NCBI GenBank assembly: GCA_963555705.1
Contig: OY743174.1
Coordinates: forward strand, 61,960,234 to 62,024,233
Reading direction: 5' to 3'
Origin: Ligustrum vulgare
Lineage: Eukaryota; Streptophyta; Magnoliopsida; Lamiales; Oleaceae
Length of the DNA stretch: 64,000 nt
Positions 1 through 20,259 of the stretch are shown piece by piece; the first letter of the stretch is position 1, and every line of letters begins with the position of its first letter. The notes below the pieces were generated by a model that had not been told where the DNA came from, made no database searches, and saw only the letters and a program-made list of their open reading frames with translations. The position numbers were made by a program, and so were the translations under genes.

Positions 1-7
1 AAGGGCA

Positions 8-50
8 GGGCACCGTCAACAGGTGCCGACACATTATGTTGACGGTGCCC
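8..50. repeat. Perfect 13-bp inverted repeat
   Basis: GGGCACCGTCAAC (8-20) is mirrored exactly by GTTGACGGTGCCC (38-50) around a 17-nt spacer. It is GC-rich in an AT-rich setting and lies about 130 bp past the stop codon of aldo-keto reductase copy 1. It could be a transposon end or a hairpin in the transcript's 3' flank. No target duplication is visible because the window starts here. Confidence 0.6.
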
Positions 51-176
51 AGCCTCGAGGGTACTTACGGGACGTCAACAATATGTATTCGACGAAACTG
101 CTACAACTATTATTAAAATTTAACGCACGGGCTATTTGAAAACACAACATAGAAAGATTTATCAGTCTTGCAGGGT

Positions 177-4249
<4,073 letters not shown>

Positions 4250-4294
4250 AGCTAACTTCGTTCTCGCTTATCAGATCAAATTCGTGCTTATTTT

Positions 4295-4304
4295 AGTATA
4301 TAAG
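4295..4304 (-). promoter_or_regulatory. Probable TATA box of aldo-keto reductase copy 1
   Basis: CTTATATACT on the minus strand lies about 46 nt upstream of the ATG at 4249. This allows a start site about 30 nt downstream and a short leader. Seen by eye only. Confidence 0.45.
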
Positions 4305-6407
4305 TCGATGAATATCAAACATTGTCGCGTTATTATATGTATATATATAGGAAAGGGGAAGTTTGGTTTGCCGACGTCAAGGATTACAGCATGGTCAGTC
4401 TCTGCGTCAGCAATGAGGTGTGGTTGTGGGGACCTGAGTGCCACAAGTTCAAAGGGAAATTGACAATTTTCGTCCCAAAAATTGTCATGTGTGTTATTAA
4501 AATGAAGTAGTTCAAAACTTTCAAAAAAAAAAAAAAAAAGAAGGGAAATTGACAAAATTTCGTCCCATATTTTGTTGTGTTATTAAAATGAGTTTTGAAA
4601 TAATGATTTTTGAAGAATACGTAGTTTGAAATTTTGAATGTATGAAAAAATTTTAATTTATCTGTAAAATATTTTATTGAATGAATGTGTGGTTGAAATA
4701 AGTTTGAGAAAAAAATTGAGAGAATTGAAGACAAACAATTTATTATTTGTATGCCACGGTTTGTTAAAAAAAAATTGTTTATAAGCAAATAATGTGATGT
4801 TTTGATTGAAAAGTGATTTGAAAAAAATGTGTATGATTAAAAAGTAGTTTGAAGAATTATATATTTATCAAACAGAGTAAATATATTTTTAAATTTTTTA
4901 TAATAAATTTTATAATACAACGATTTACAGATTGTAAAACTATGTTACCCAATATGTCCCGCTTTATAAATTATGTCACACTTTTTTTTTTTTAATTACG
5001 TTGCTATATGTTACAAAATAACGATTTCAAATCAACGAGTTAGATTCGATTTGTGGTTTCACGATTTTTTTTGTGCACCCCTAAGGAGAGGGTAAAAATT
5101 TAGTCAGACCATATGTACAAGAACATTCATCAGAATGTTGACAATGATATAATGCTTTGTTTTTACAATCCTAACAATTCACACATCACATCAACCTATG
5201 TATCAATAGCCACAAGTTTGTCACCTCATTTTTTATCATCTTTTTTGTCAAATTCCAATTATGAGTAGCATTTTTCGTAAAAATTTTAAGGTGTCCGAGC
5301 ACCAATTCCCATTAAAAGTGATTCCAAGATGGAGGAACTTGATTCTTACCCTCAGCTTTTCCCACTTCAATACGAGTTCTAAAAGCAATTGGTCACTTGA
5401 ATTGGTTTGAAAATAAGCAGGCAAATGGAATCTTTCTTGTGGACTTTCAAATCCATCTAAAATTAGAATAAAAGGAGGACTGGAACCCCACCTTAAGGGG
5501 AGAACAACCTTTGTTGTGATATGTATTAGAACGCGCAAAACCAGGTCCCTCCTCCTTTCCTTTTCATTTTTCTCTACTTTATCCATGATCACATGTATTA
5601 GTGCACGTGTGAATTGCGGATAATTCATAACGAAAAATCAAGATTACTTGTCTCTTCTTTTTTTTTTTTCATGTGCCCGTCTCTCTCTCTCTCTCTTCCT
5701 TTCCTTTCATTTTTTCGTTTTATAATTACAATTACAATATTCATTAGTATATCTGTATATGTGTGAATCAAGAGAATAGCAAATCAAGAATCACGTGTTT
5801 GTGTCCATTCTTTTTTATTTTTTATTATATATATTTTTTTCGTTTTCCGTGATCACGTATTTCATTAATATGAATCACACAACAAACATACGGATGTAAT
5901 ATGGTGATTACATAATTTGTATGTTAAATATAGAATAATGAAAAATCAGTCATCGTATCACATTTCGTTTATCCAGCAACATTGTAATGCCATTAGAACT
6001 TGTACCAATTATGAGAGACCATATATAGAGCTGAATGAGCAGTTGAAGAAAGTTAGAAAAACGTGTAGTTAAAAAATAATTTTAATAAATGTATTTATAA
6101 ACTTGTTTATAAACAAATTTATCAAGTGCATCTGATTATAAAATGTTCAGTATAACACATAAGTAGATGATTGAAACTTGCGACTTCATTGAACAGATCA
6201 TTGTTCAAGATTTTGCACTCTAAACATAAAAGGGGAGAGGTTCATTTATTTAATAGCCATCATGCTATGCGATATATTTTATTTGTCATTGGCAACACAA
6301 ACAAATTACTATGGGAGAAGTTTACAAGGGATTTAGAAGAGTGCACACATAACTGCATGAAATATCGACACCACTACGACAGCAGTTCTAACATCCATTT
6401 AGCTAGA
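4305..6407. other. Intergenic spacer between copies 1 and 2
   Basis: AT-rich, with no gene I recognise. Around 4570-4880 and 6040-6135 it carries degenerate copies of the dispersed MITE family A (see 21963-22142). A CT dinucleotide run lies at 5681-5696. A 126-codon minus-strand open frame (5248-5628) has no recognisable domain and is probably not a gene. Confidence 0.5.
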
Positions 6408-9400
6408 TCATTTTGGGAGAGGAGTCTTCACAAATTCCCATGTAATCCGATGAAAAGCATCATTAGAACTTCTCATCCCTGCTACTTCACTGATGGGAAC
6501 CGCTTCGGTAATCTCTTTCAAATCTTCTCTTGTAAGCTTCACTTTCAAAGCACCAATATTATCGTGGAGATTTTTAATTTTGGTTGTCCCTGCCAAAATT
6601 TCAAGATTGCAAGATAAATTATCGTTAAAAACAATCAACTCATGAGATCAATATAACAATTCACTTTCGAGTCACGTCCATGGCATTGCATTGCATTTGT
6701 GATTTCCAAGAAAAATATCACATCATCAAGAAATAATAACAATTTTCCAGTGATACTATCTCAGATTCTCACTTCATGATCCATCCATCCAAAATATTCC
6801 TATCTAGGGTGAAATGGCCAAAGCAACTGTTAATTACAGGGACAATGCACATCAATATGATGGAACACCATACTAGGCGCATGCGCGCGCGCACATACAA
6901 ACAAAAAAAAAGCTCCAGACTTTTAAGAGATTGACAAGCTCATACATGTATATCTTGACAACCCCTCACCCTTAAGATGGAAGGTATATTGTTATAAAAC
7001 CAAGATCGAACAGGCCCGGTTGGTTCCAAACCAACAAACCAGTCCTAGGACCGGTTCAAACTGCCTTAGAGCCTATTTAGTAATGGCAGTTTTGTAGGAA
7101 TTTTGAGTTTTTGAAAGAATGTGAGGCTGAAAGGTGATATGTCCCATAAAAATGTGTAGTTGAAAATGAATTGAAAATAAAAAGTTTTTCATAGTGGAAA
7201 AAAGACCATTACCAAATAAGCTCTTATTCAACCGATGTGCAATAGAACAAAGTCAAATCCCAGTAGAACAGGACAGGTTTGAATAGAAATCAGTCCACTA
7301 CAATTTCATTTGAAGTAAAATACAAATGAAACTGGTAGTAATAGAACTTGGGTCAACAATGTGAAAACTTGTGCGACTTACTAGAATGGTTAATGAAACC
7401 TTTGTAAACATTGTAAGACCTGCTACAATATTTATTATTTAAAGCAAAGCCTCCTTATCATTAGCTTACCTGGAATAGGTACAACATCATCTCCTTGATG
7501 AAGAACCCATGCAAGTGCAAGTTGAGCAGGAGTGCATCCGTGCTTCTTAGCCAATGCTTCTACACGAAAATATAGGACTTTGTTCTTTTCAAAGTTTTCT
7601 CCCTGAAGCCTTGGGTGACTTTTCTGACCGTACGAAAATTAAACATCTTCTCAACAACTTAAAGATTACAAAATTGAAGAAACTACTACATGATCTTGGA
7701 TACTTAAGAAGATATTGCGCAATAAAAATTAAAAGATATAGATGCACACACCAATGAGCTATTTGGATCTGGGCTTTCCACGACGGCCTTCCCAGCAAAA
7801 AAACCTCGACCTAAGGGACTGTATGGAACTATTCCAATCCCAAGTTCCCTATAATCCAGTTCCGAAAGGGGGGGAGGACAATATATGAGATCATTATCTT
7901 TGAAGGAGGAGGAGGATAACGATAAGATGAAAAACTACAGTAACTTGAAGAACAATAATAGAAAGAAGATGAATCTGGGTATTGAAGAATTGATAGAAAA
8001 GAAGGAAAATACTTCTACCATATTATTAAAAGCATAATGATCAAAATGAAAAGAAGAAAAATACTTTTACTATTTTCTTATTAAAAGCACAATGATAAAA
8101 AAATCTAACTAATTGGAGTTATAACTTTAGAAATAAAAAATAATTTACTTCAAGAATAAAAAATACAATAAATGAAGTGTTATAGGAACACATTATTGTA
8201 ATGTTAATCTTAGGAGGAGATGACATTAAGTAATTGAAGAAGTACAAAATTCAAACATCAGCTCTTAAGTTCTCATTTAAGTAACAATGTGCCAAAGTGT
8301 TTGCTGAATTAGCCTCTATTTGGTAAACTGTTTATAACCGTTTATACTTATAAAAAGCGATGTGACAATATTTTGTTAATCATTTTTAAAAAAAAAAATA
8401 AAAAATGATGGGAAAAAATATTTGACAAGCCAAAATTGCTGACTTTTCCAAAAAAAATGTCAAATGAAATGTTGTCACATAACCGTTTATAAACAAATTT
8501 TACAAAACAAAGGCTTAGTAATTAGTCCATAATTGAAACTGCTCTGCATGACAACCTCCCCAATAGAAGGAGAAAACTACTGAAGAAACATGCACTGCTT
8601 TAATAAAGGTCATAACAAAAACATTTGAGAAAAATGTATAACCTGCAAAGTGGAATTATTTCTTCTTCAATGTCGCGAACCCAAAGGGAATAGTCCATTT
8701 GTATAGCAGTAATAGGATGAACAACATGAGCCCTCCTTATTGTGTCTGGACTAGCTTCGGATAACCCAATATATTTTATTTTACCTTCATTGACTAATTT
8801 TTTAAGTTCTTGCATCTACAATTCAGATACAATTTTATCAACAAGAGCAATCATTTTAGTGGTGAAATGAAAAGCACGATAAGAGAAATAAGTACATGAG
8901 GAGAGAGAACATGGTTAATGACCACTAACAAAAATGGATACACGAAACCAAATAAAACCATCAAAGAAACTCACAGTGTATTCAATTGGCACAGTAGCAT
9001 CAATTCGATGTATGTAATAAAGATCAATATAGTCCACATCAAGACGCTTAAGACTAGCTTCACAGCAGGAACGAGCATATTCTGGCGAACCTTTTACTAT
9101 AACACCAGAAGCATCAAATCCCGCCACACCAAATTTTGTAGCTAATTGAATCTTTTCTCGAGGTAACTGCTTTAGTGCCTGCAGAATTTAAATATATCTT
9201 TAGTTAAGGTAATTCTATAGTTACCACTAAATATACCTGTGCGTTACATTCAATGGTTTCAAATTAATAGTACAATTTAAAAGGGTAAGGTGCTAGAAGA
9301 TAGTAATGAGAGGCAAATTAATTTGGACCAAAATGCTTACTCCTTTAGAGATTGAGGCGTAAGCCTTGCAATAAAAACGTCAAAGAGAGAGGTGTGTCTC

Positions 9401-10704
9401 TCTCTTAAATACCTTAGGAATCACTTTATCTTTAAAATTCTCACATTTTATTGGATTACTTCATCAGAAATCTTCCGTATATGTAAATAGCTTTGAAAAT
9501 CTATTTATTTTAGTAAAACTTACCTTTTTCCATTGATTATTTTCCACAAAATTATCTTTGGATATATTAACAAAGCCTAATTGATTCCTTTAATTATACA
9601 TAAATATGCCATGTATAAAAATACTTTATTATTTCAAACACAGAAACAATAAAAACTCACAACATGCATACGAAAACAACACTGCAGCCACAGAACTTCT
9701 TCACTACAACTTCTTTACACTTGCAACGGCAACTTCACTCTAGCAAGGGGGACACGACTCCGGCAATGACTAGGGGATTTTATATATGATCTCAGCAATA
9801 GTGACTAGTTATCATATAGAAGACTTAAGAACTTAAGTTGTAACTTTATGTCTATTGATTTATTTTGTGCTTGATTTCATCGTTTCTTATAGTTATCTAT
9901 TTTTTCTAGAATTTTATGGTTTGTTTATGTTCTTAGTTACTTATTTTTATATTTTTTGTATTCTTTTCGACTCTTTTTGATTCATAGCGAGGCTTACATC
10001 ACAAAGGATATATCTCAATACCCAATTTGTTTTTTGAACACTGATTAATGAGAGTCATAACTTTAAGAACCATCTCAAGACCAAATTAAAATATTTTCAA
10101 AGAGAGTTCTTCACAGAATAGAACTTATTTTAATTGTGTCTTCCTTTTTAAACTTCGAATACTTTACAAATACAATAGCTGAATTTTTATCAGTCACATT
10201 CTTTAGGCAGATGGATATACTCGAAACACGAATTATCTGTCTGTCTTTTTTGGGTAACAAAATGTAAGGAAATGGAGCTTCATTTTAGTTCAGCTTGATG
10301 ACTTATAATATCATCATTGTTATTCATATGTACAGCCATTATCAAGAACATGTATCTCAGAAAAATACCTACCTTCCCCACCAAGTACTCATTAGTACCA
10401 TAAGCATCCGACGTGTCAAAAAATGTAACGCCTTTACTAAATGCCTCTTTGATTATCGCAATTCCGTCCTCCTCAGGCACAGGATTATTGTAGACACCTG
10501 AAAGCCCCATACAACCATAACCTAGCCTTGATACCTAAGAGGAAAAACATGGCATCAGAAGAAGCAATGAATTTAAGAATACATTAGCATTATCTACAAA
10601 TTGAATCGAATCGGAAACTTGATTAAGCAAATTTAACATATACCTCAAGTCCTTGGGTTCCGAGTTTCACTCGTGAGTCGTGGCATCTCAAATTTGTCGG
10701 CCAT
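6408..10704 (-). pseudogene. Aldo-keto reductase, copy 2, frameshifted in exon 1
   Basis: Same seven-exon gene as its neighbours: 10704-10644, 10534-10373, 9178-8975, 8815-8643, 7848-7752, 7623-7470 and 6589-6408, all with GT...AG introns. Exons 2-7 are fully open and keep D, Y, K and H of the tetrad (DTSDAYG, ATKFG, YYIHRID). Exon 2 is three codons shorter than in copies 1 and 3 (in frame). Exon 1 is 61 bp instead of 54 because of a 7-bp insertion after ATGCCACGA, in a stretch where TCGTG occurs twice. Read from the ATG, the protein therefore ends after 19 residues. The correct frame has no upstream ATG nearby; the next in-frame Met is in exon 2 (MGLSGVYNNP), which would lose the first beta strand. 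It is either a recent pseudogene, an allele with an altered N-terminus, or an assembly error. Everything downstream looks under constraint, so the loss would be recent. Confidence 0.85.
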
Positions 10705-10730
10705 TGCAAATTTTCTTCAAGCGTTTTTGT

Positions 10731-10741
10731 ACTAATATAAG
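10731..10741 (-). promoter_or_regulatory. Probable TATA box of aldo-keto reductase copy 2
   Basis: GCTTATATTAG on the minus strand lies about 27-37 nt upstream of the ATG at 10704. The upstream sequence GCCTCTTCA around 10749 recurs upstream of copy 3 (about 18671), so these two copies share promoter ancestry. Confidence 0.4.
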
Positions 10742-11518
10742 CAGTAGTGCCTCTTCAACTTCCAGTAAGTTGAAGTCCCCAGCATATGGCGTAAATATAT
10801 AAACGAAAGGAAAACTCTGGAAGCCCCCAGCTCTTCTCTCCATTCTTCGAGCTCTTTCTTTGAACTAAGCAGTGCCTCCACGTTAGCAATGATGATTGAT
10901 GACAGTAATATTCAATGATAGGTGGCTTACTTTAAGCCCAAATGATTTTTACGGAACATCAGGCAATTGTGGTTTAAACCTTTAAATAAAAAATAATAAT
11001 AAAAAAAATCATACACGATTTCTCAATTTACTTTTTAACTACACACATTTTTCCTTTCTAATTTTCAACCATGCTTTTTTACTTAGAAAATATAGATAAT
11101 CATTTTTAAATTTTCTTCCTCCTGCTTAAATAGCCGCCGAACAAAGTGTTAGAAGAATTTGTAATTAAAAAGTAAAAAAAAATCGATTTAAGAATAAAAT
11201 TATATTATGGAACAATGATGAGTTGAAAATGATTTTGACATATGTTAAACTTGTTTATAAACGAGTATTTTCTTCACATTTCATCAGATTACTTTTTAAT
11301 TACGCATAATTTTTGAAACAAATTTTCAACTATACATTTATTTCGAAAACTCAAATTCCTTATTTATAAATAAAAACCAAACGTTAGAAAAATTCAATAA
11401 TTTCAAAATAATTATCAGGTTATTCTCAAAATAACTTATTATTAGAGACTTCTGCTTTTAATCATTTTTTTTAGATTCCAATTGAGTTTAAAGATGAAGA
11501 TTCTAGGTTTCGCTAAAC

Positions 11519-11563
<45 letters not shown>

Positions 11564-12191
11564 TCTCAATAAATAAATAGTTTCAAACATAAGTTAATTT
11601 TTTTTTTCTTTTTTTCAATACTTGTTACCCACATATTTTGTAAAAAATTGTTGTTATAAAAATAATTTTCTAAAAAAAATAGTCTCAAACTAACTCGAAA
11701 TTGAATTTAGGAGCTCAGCTTTTGAACATCTGGTCATATGTTAAATAATAATTAAAAAAAAATAATAATGTAAGCCTGATTGGTAATATTGAAATTTTTG
11801 ATTTTTGTGATTATTTATTTATTATTTTTTTTTTTTATGGATGTGTGGTTGAAAAATATTTGAAAAGTCAAAAATTATGGACTTGACTAAGAATGAATGG
11901 TTGAGATTGAGTTTGAAAAATTGTGTTGAAATTTTTTCAATTACCAAACATCCTCTTAATCACAATTGAAGGGAAAGCATTTTGACCAACAAATCGAATA
12001 AACAATTCCACTTGTTAGTTCTTGATTGTTCTCCTCACCTTATTGCAAGTAGCTAGGAATTAAGTTGAGAATAGTAAAAACTAATTTGAAAGTAAAATTG
12101 AAAATGGAAGACATGAAATATATAGAAGTTTTAAGGAAGCGAGGGCGGAGTAGTGTTAGCTATTCAATTGAATCTAAGTGATTAGGCATAG
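10742..12191. other. Intergenic spacer with MITE remnants
   Basis: No gene seen. Holds degenerate family A MITE copies in reverse orientation (about 11010-11150 and 11270-11400), an ATT microsatellite at 11519-11562, and one family B copy (about 11778-11960; family described at 37738-38125). Confidence 0.5.
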
Positions 12192-12199
12192 AAGTCGAG

Positions 12200-12796
12200 C
12201 AGTGGCGGATACAGACTTTTCATCTTACTGGGACACGATTTGTATTTTTGTTGACGGTTTGTACGGGGGTGCTCCCGAAATTTTTTTTTTAGGAAGAAGA
12301 CCGAAAATGAAAAAGTACTTGAAATTTTATTACAATTATTTTTTATGCGTTTTCATACTTTGATAACATTCCATAATTACATCATTATCAATATTAAGTA
12401 CACATCATTCTCAATATTTGCTACATTAAATTCAAGAGTGTCACTCCTAACATTCAACATTATTCCCGACGTTGAGATATATCTTCAATTTCAACATCAG
12501 TTTCTTCACCAAGTTCCTCAACCCTTTCATTCTAACTTCATTTTCATTACTTTGCTTATCAGAAGAAAACATGAATTTACGCTTAAAATATTTTTTCAAA
12601 ACTGATACAAAAACAAATAAATAATTGTAAACACATATTAACCCTTAAATCTCAAATATTCCAATATAATTTTAGGGAATCAGGTAATAAATATGTTCAA
12701 GAATCAACTGATTTTTTTTATTAAAAAAAAAAAAAAAGAAGTCGATATTTTACTAGGGCACGTGCCCCTGCGAGCCCCTAGCTGGGTCCGCCCCTG
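12200..12796. mobile_element. Non-autonomous hAT-like transposon with 8-bp TSD
   Basis: The ends are inverted: CAGTGGCGGATACAGAC at the left, and the right end read inverted is CAGGGGCGGACCCAGC. The 8-bp direct repeat AAGTCGAG flanks both sides (12192-12199 and 12797-12804), which is the hAT signature. The 597-bp interior has no transposase. The element sits between aldo-keto reductase copies 2 and 3. Confidence 0.85.
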
Positions 12797-13101
12797 AAGT
12801 CGAGTGAGTCAACTCGGGTACTTCAATACCCATAATCATTTGTTATACTTCGATATTTAGCAAATAGAAATATTTGTGTCCACACAATAACTAGAACATA
12901 ACCGACTATTTCAAATTCGAATTCAATTCTTACAAAAATAGAAGAAATAAGATATATATACCTCCAAAGAATCCAGAAAATGATGATTCACAAGATGATG
13001 GTGCAGAGATAAAGGAATTCAACGCTGCAAACTATTCGAGAGTAGATCAAGATGTTGCAGTGTTTGAATACGGGGTCCATAATTTCTAACCTTTGTGCTT
13101 A

Positions 13102-13239
13102 TGTACATTGTATAGTAAAGCAAATTTGAGCAATGCCAAAAAATATTACCATCGGCATAAAAAGTGTGAGATGCATTCAAAGACCATCAAATCTTTGGTG
13201 GAAAATGTTATGCAATGATGTCATCAATGCAAGAGTAAA
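13102..13239 (+). pseudogene. SPL (SBP-box) transcription factor fragment
   Basis: In frame from 13102 the translation includes SNAKKYYHRHKKCEMHSK, then a stop at 13216-13218, then CHQC. This matches the first zinc-binding part of the plant SBP DNA-binding domain, whose consensus has a YxxRHKVCxxHSK core followed by CQQC. The second cysteine of the opening pair is replaced, the frame is broken, and the CSRFH and basic nuclear-localisation parts are not recognisable. Sequence just upstream (12970-13080) is acidic when translated, as in short SPL3-type proteins, but this is weak. A dead gene fragment lying about 220 bp from a Helitron-like 3' end. Confidence 0.7.
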
Positions 13240-13433
13240 GTTTTCAAATGGTGGTTTCTTTCAACCATATTGAATATTGAATCATTTTACCATTTAAATT
13301 TTTTGTTGCAATGCTAAAGTGACATGCTAGAACATATTCTCTCGAGACTTTGACTAACATTATTGAAAAAAGATATAATATACTTTATTTAACAAGAGAA
13401 AGTCTAGTGCATTAAATCTTGTTGATGAAATGT

Positions 13434-13460
13434 CTCTGTATCGCACGAGTGTAAAACTAG
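13434..13460 (+). mobile_element. Helitron-like 3' terminus
   Basis: An imperfect hairpin (CTCTG...CACGAG) is followed 8 nt later by CTAG (13457-13460) and then T. This is the Helitron 3' layout and resembles the end of the larger Helitron at 35281-35307. The matching 5' TC end was not located, so the extent is unknown. The SPL fragment at 13102 may be its captured cargo. Confidence 0.45.
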
Positions 13461-14012
13461 TTTTATCTAAAACAAATGGGGTCTAATATAGTAGCATCCA
13501 ATATCTAGTAAAAAATGATATCAAATAATAGATCAAATATCTTGTGCAGACCAAAAATACCATTAGTTTCTATTTTCATACATATTAAGAAAATATAATT
13601 TATAGAATAAAAAATATACACACATATATTTTTTCATTTTTCTAATATATCCCTACATTAAACAAAATATTTAAATGTGAGTAGTATATACTTTCAATAT
13701 TTTCTTCTATTAATAATTTAGTACCATTAGCCATTAGGCATGTACCTCCTAGCTACATAATAGCAAATCTACTCGTAAAAAGGATAGTACATCTAGAAAA
13801 CAAATCAAGACATAGCACGTTATAAGAGAAAATAAATAAATAAATAAATTGGAGATTCAATTATTCAATAGCCATGCCACACAAAATAGTGAAAGCTGGA
13901 TAACTATAAAGGGAATTAAAAGTATGCAGTCAAAACTGCATGAAATATCCACACGTCTAAAACTCCAATTTTTTCAAAACATAACTCAGTAATAAAAATC
14001 CATTTTGCTGGT

Positions 14013-18636
<4,624 letters not shown>

Positions 18637-18714
18637 TGTTAATTTTCTTCAAGCTCTTCGAACTAATAGTGCCTCTTCAGTGAATCAGTGGGTTGAAGCT
18701 CCACCATTTCTCAT

Positions 18715-18723
18715 GATATATAG
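18715..18723 (-). promoter_or_regulatory. Probable TATA box of aldo-keto reductase copy 3
   Basis: CTATATATC on the minus strand lies about 80 nt upstream of the ATG at 18636, leaving a leader of about 50 nt. Confidence 0.45.
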
Positions 18724-19482
18724 ACTCGGGCCTCGACGGCCGATGGCCCGATATCACGGATTACGTCGTGGCTTAGCATGAAGATAGCATTTAGGATTAA
18801 GTTCATAATTACACGTATCTATAGGTTTGGAAATTTTTTTAAATAATCTATATATATAATATTTAATGACAACTTTTGACCAGAATCTCAATTAATTTTA
18901 GAATCTTAGAATCTGATTAAAATTTTGCACGTCGTGCATTTCAAAGTAGTTCATCAACAGCTCAATTTCACAGTTTTTTCCTCCTCATTAGTGACATCGC
19001 GGGGTGTGATGATTATTTAAAATTTTTCTACAACATACTCACAACCTACTATCATCCAGTTTTACAAATAACAAATCTACAATGCCACATTGTGCTAATT
19101 ATCACAGGCATGCATAGAAAACTGACAAATTCTTTTTTGAACAAATTCGGGTTGAAAATCTTTTCTAAATTTAGATTGTAAAGCCTTTGCGCCTGTGAAA
19201 ATTGTGTTAATCCAGCAACGACTTTGTGAATTCTCGCTAGGAAGGAAGAAATCTCATAGTTATGGATAGAAATAGGGATTTAACGAGAGTGAGCATTGCT
19301 GTTATAAATGGTGCATCGAGAAAAGAGTCACAAAATCACCAGCATCCGTGATTCAAATGATTAGAAAATCAATGGAAATAAATAATATTTTGATATGTTC
19401 CTTTAATTTCGAAATTTTGTGACGATTTTTTGATTTGTTTGTTGTTGGTAGAATGAGTTTTATTCTTGTGGAATTTAAATTT
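18724..19482. other. Upstream flank of the reductase cluster
   Basis: Proximal promoter of copy 3 followed by AT-rich sequence. No gene, repeat or conserved element recognised. Confidence 0.4.
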
Positions 19483-19580
19483 GGTGCAGGTGTGATTGCG
19501 GCTACTTTTTTATGTCCTTTAGATGTTATCAAGACTAGGTTTTAAGTCCAATGAGATTATTCCTAATGCTAATATTAAAG
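19483..19580 (+). pseudogene. Mitochondrial-carrier-family (NAD transporter) exon fragment
   Basis: Translation from 19483 gives GAGVIAATFLCPLDVIKTRF and then a stop codon at 19543-19545. A shifted piece, LIPNANIK, follows. PLDVIKTR is the mitochondrial carrier signature (PxD/ExxK/R), and the surrounding residues match the first repeat of plant NAD/folate transporters of the NDT type. Only part of one exon is present, with a nonsense change and an indel, so it is dead. How it arrived (retroposition, Helitron or segmental copy) is not visible. Confidence 0.7.
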
Positions 19581-20206
19581 ACAAGACAGCTTTTATTGTG
19601 ATGTTAGCTTTCTTATCTATATACATATTTCTATTGTTGCTTTAAATGTAAAAGCTATTATGCGAAAAGATTTTACTTGAGCACCGAAACAAATTGAATT
19701 TTGATGTTGGAAAGTAATTTTATTACTTTTTTTTGTTCTTGAACAATATGATTTCTCTATATTATGCTGTTCTTTATACTTATTTGAACAATATTTAGCT
19801 TTGTGTTTTGCTTAAATGCACTCTTATATCACTTTGCATTTTCGACAATGAGATCTTTGTAATTTTTAATATTTTTTCCTGGTTAATGAATTTTAAGAAT
19901 GGTAATTCTATTTGCATGTGTTGAAGTTAGGCTCTATCTTCGCATGATTACTTTGTGCAATTTCTTTGCAAGTATTGACTTAAAATCATGCGGGGAAAAA
20001 AATCATTTCAATACGAGATATCGCTAAAGGTCAGTGTGAAGGAACGTTAATTGATTGCAGGTATAAAGCCAAAGATTTTTTTTTTTTTTTATGTACTAGA
20101 TCATCTTTAATTAATCTAATTTATGAATCCCACATGAAATTAATGTTTCATGCTTTTTGATGTGAGCCTTTGGGGGCAATATATCTAAAGTAGTTTTGGA
20201 TTTATT

Positions 20207-20259
<53 letters not shown>

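Noticed and set aside
5248..5628. 126-codon minus-strand frame
   Set aside because: No domain, no splice or promoter context, and the composition looks like noncoding spacer.
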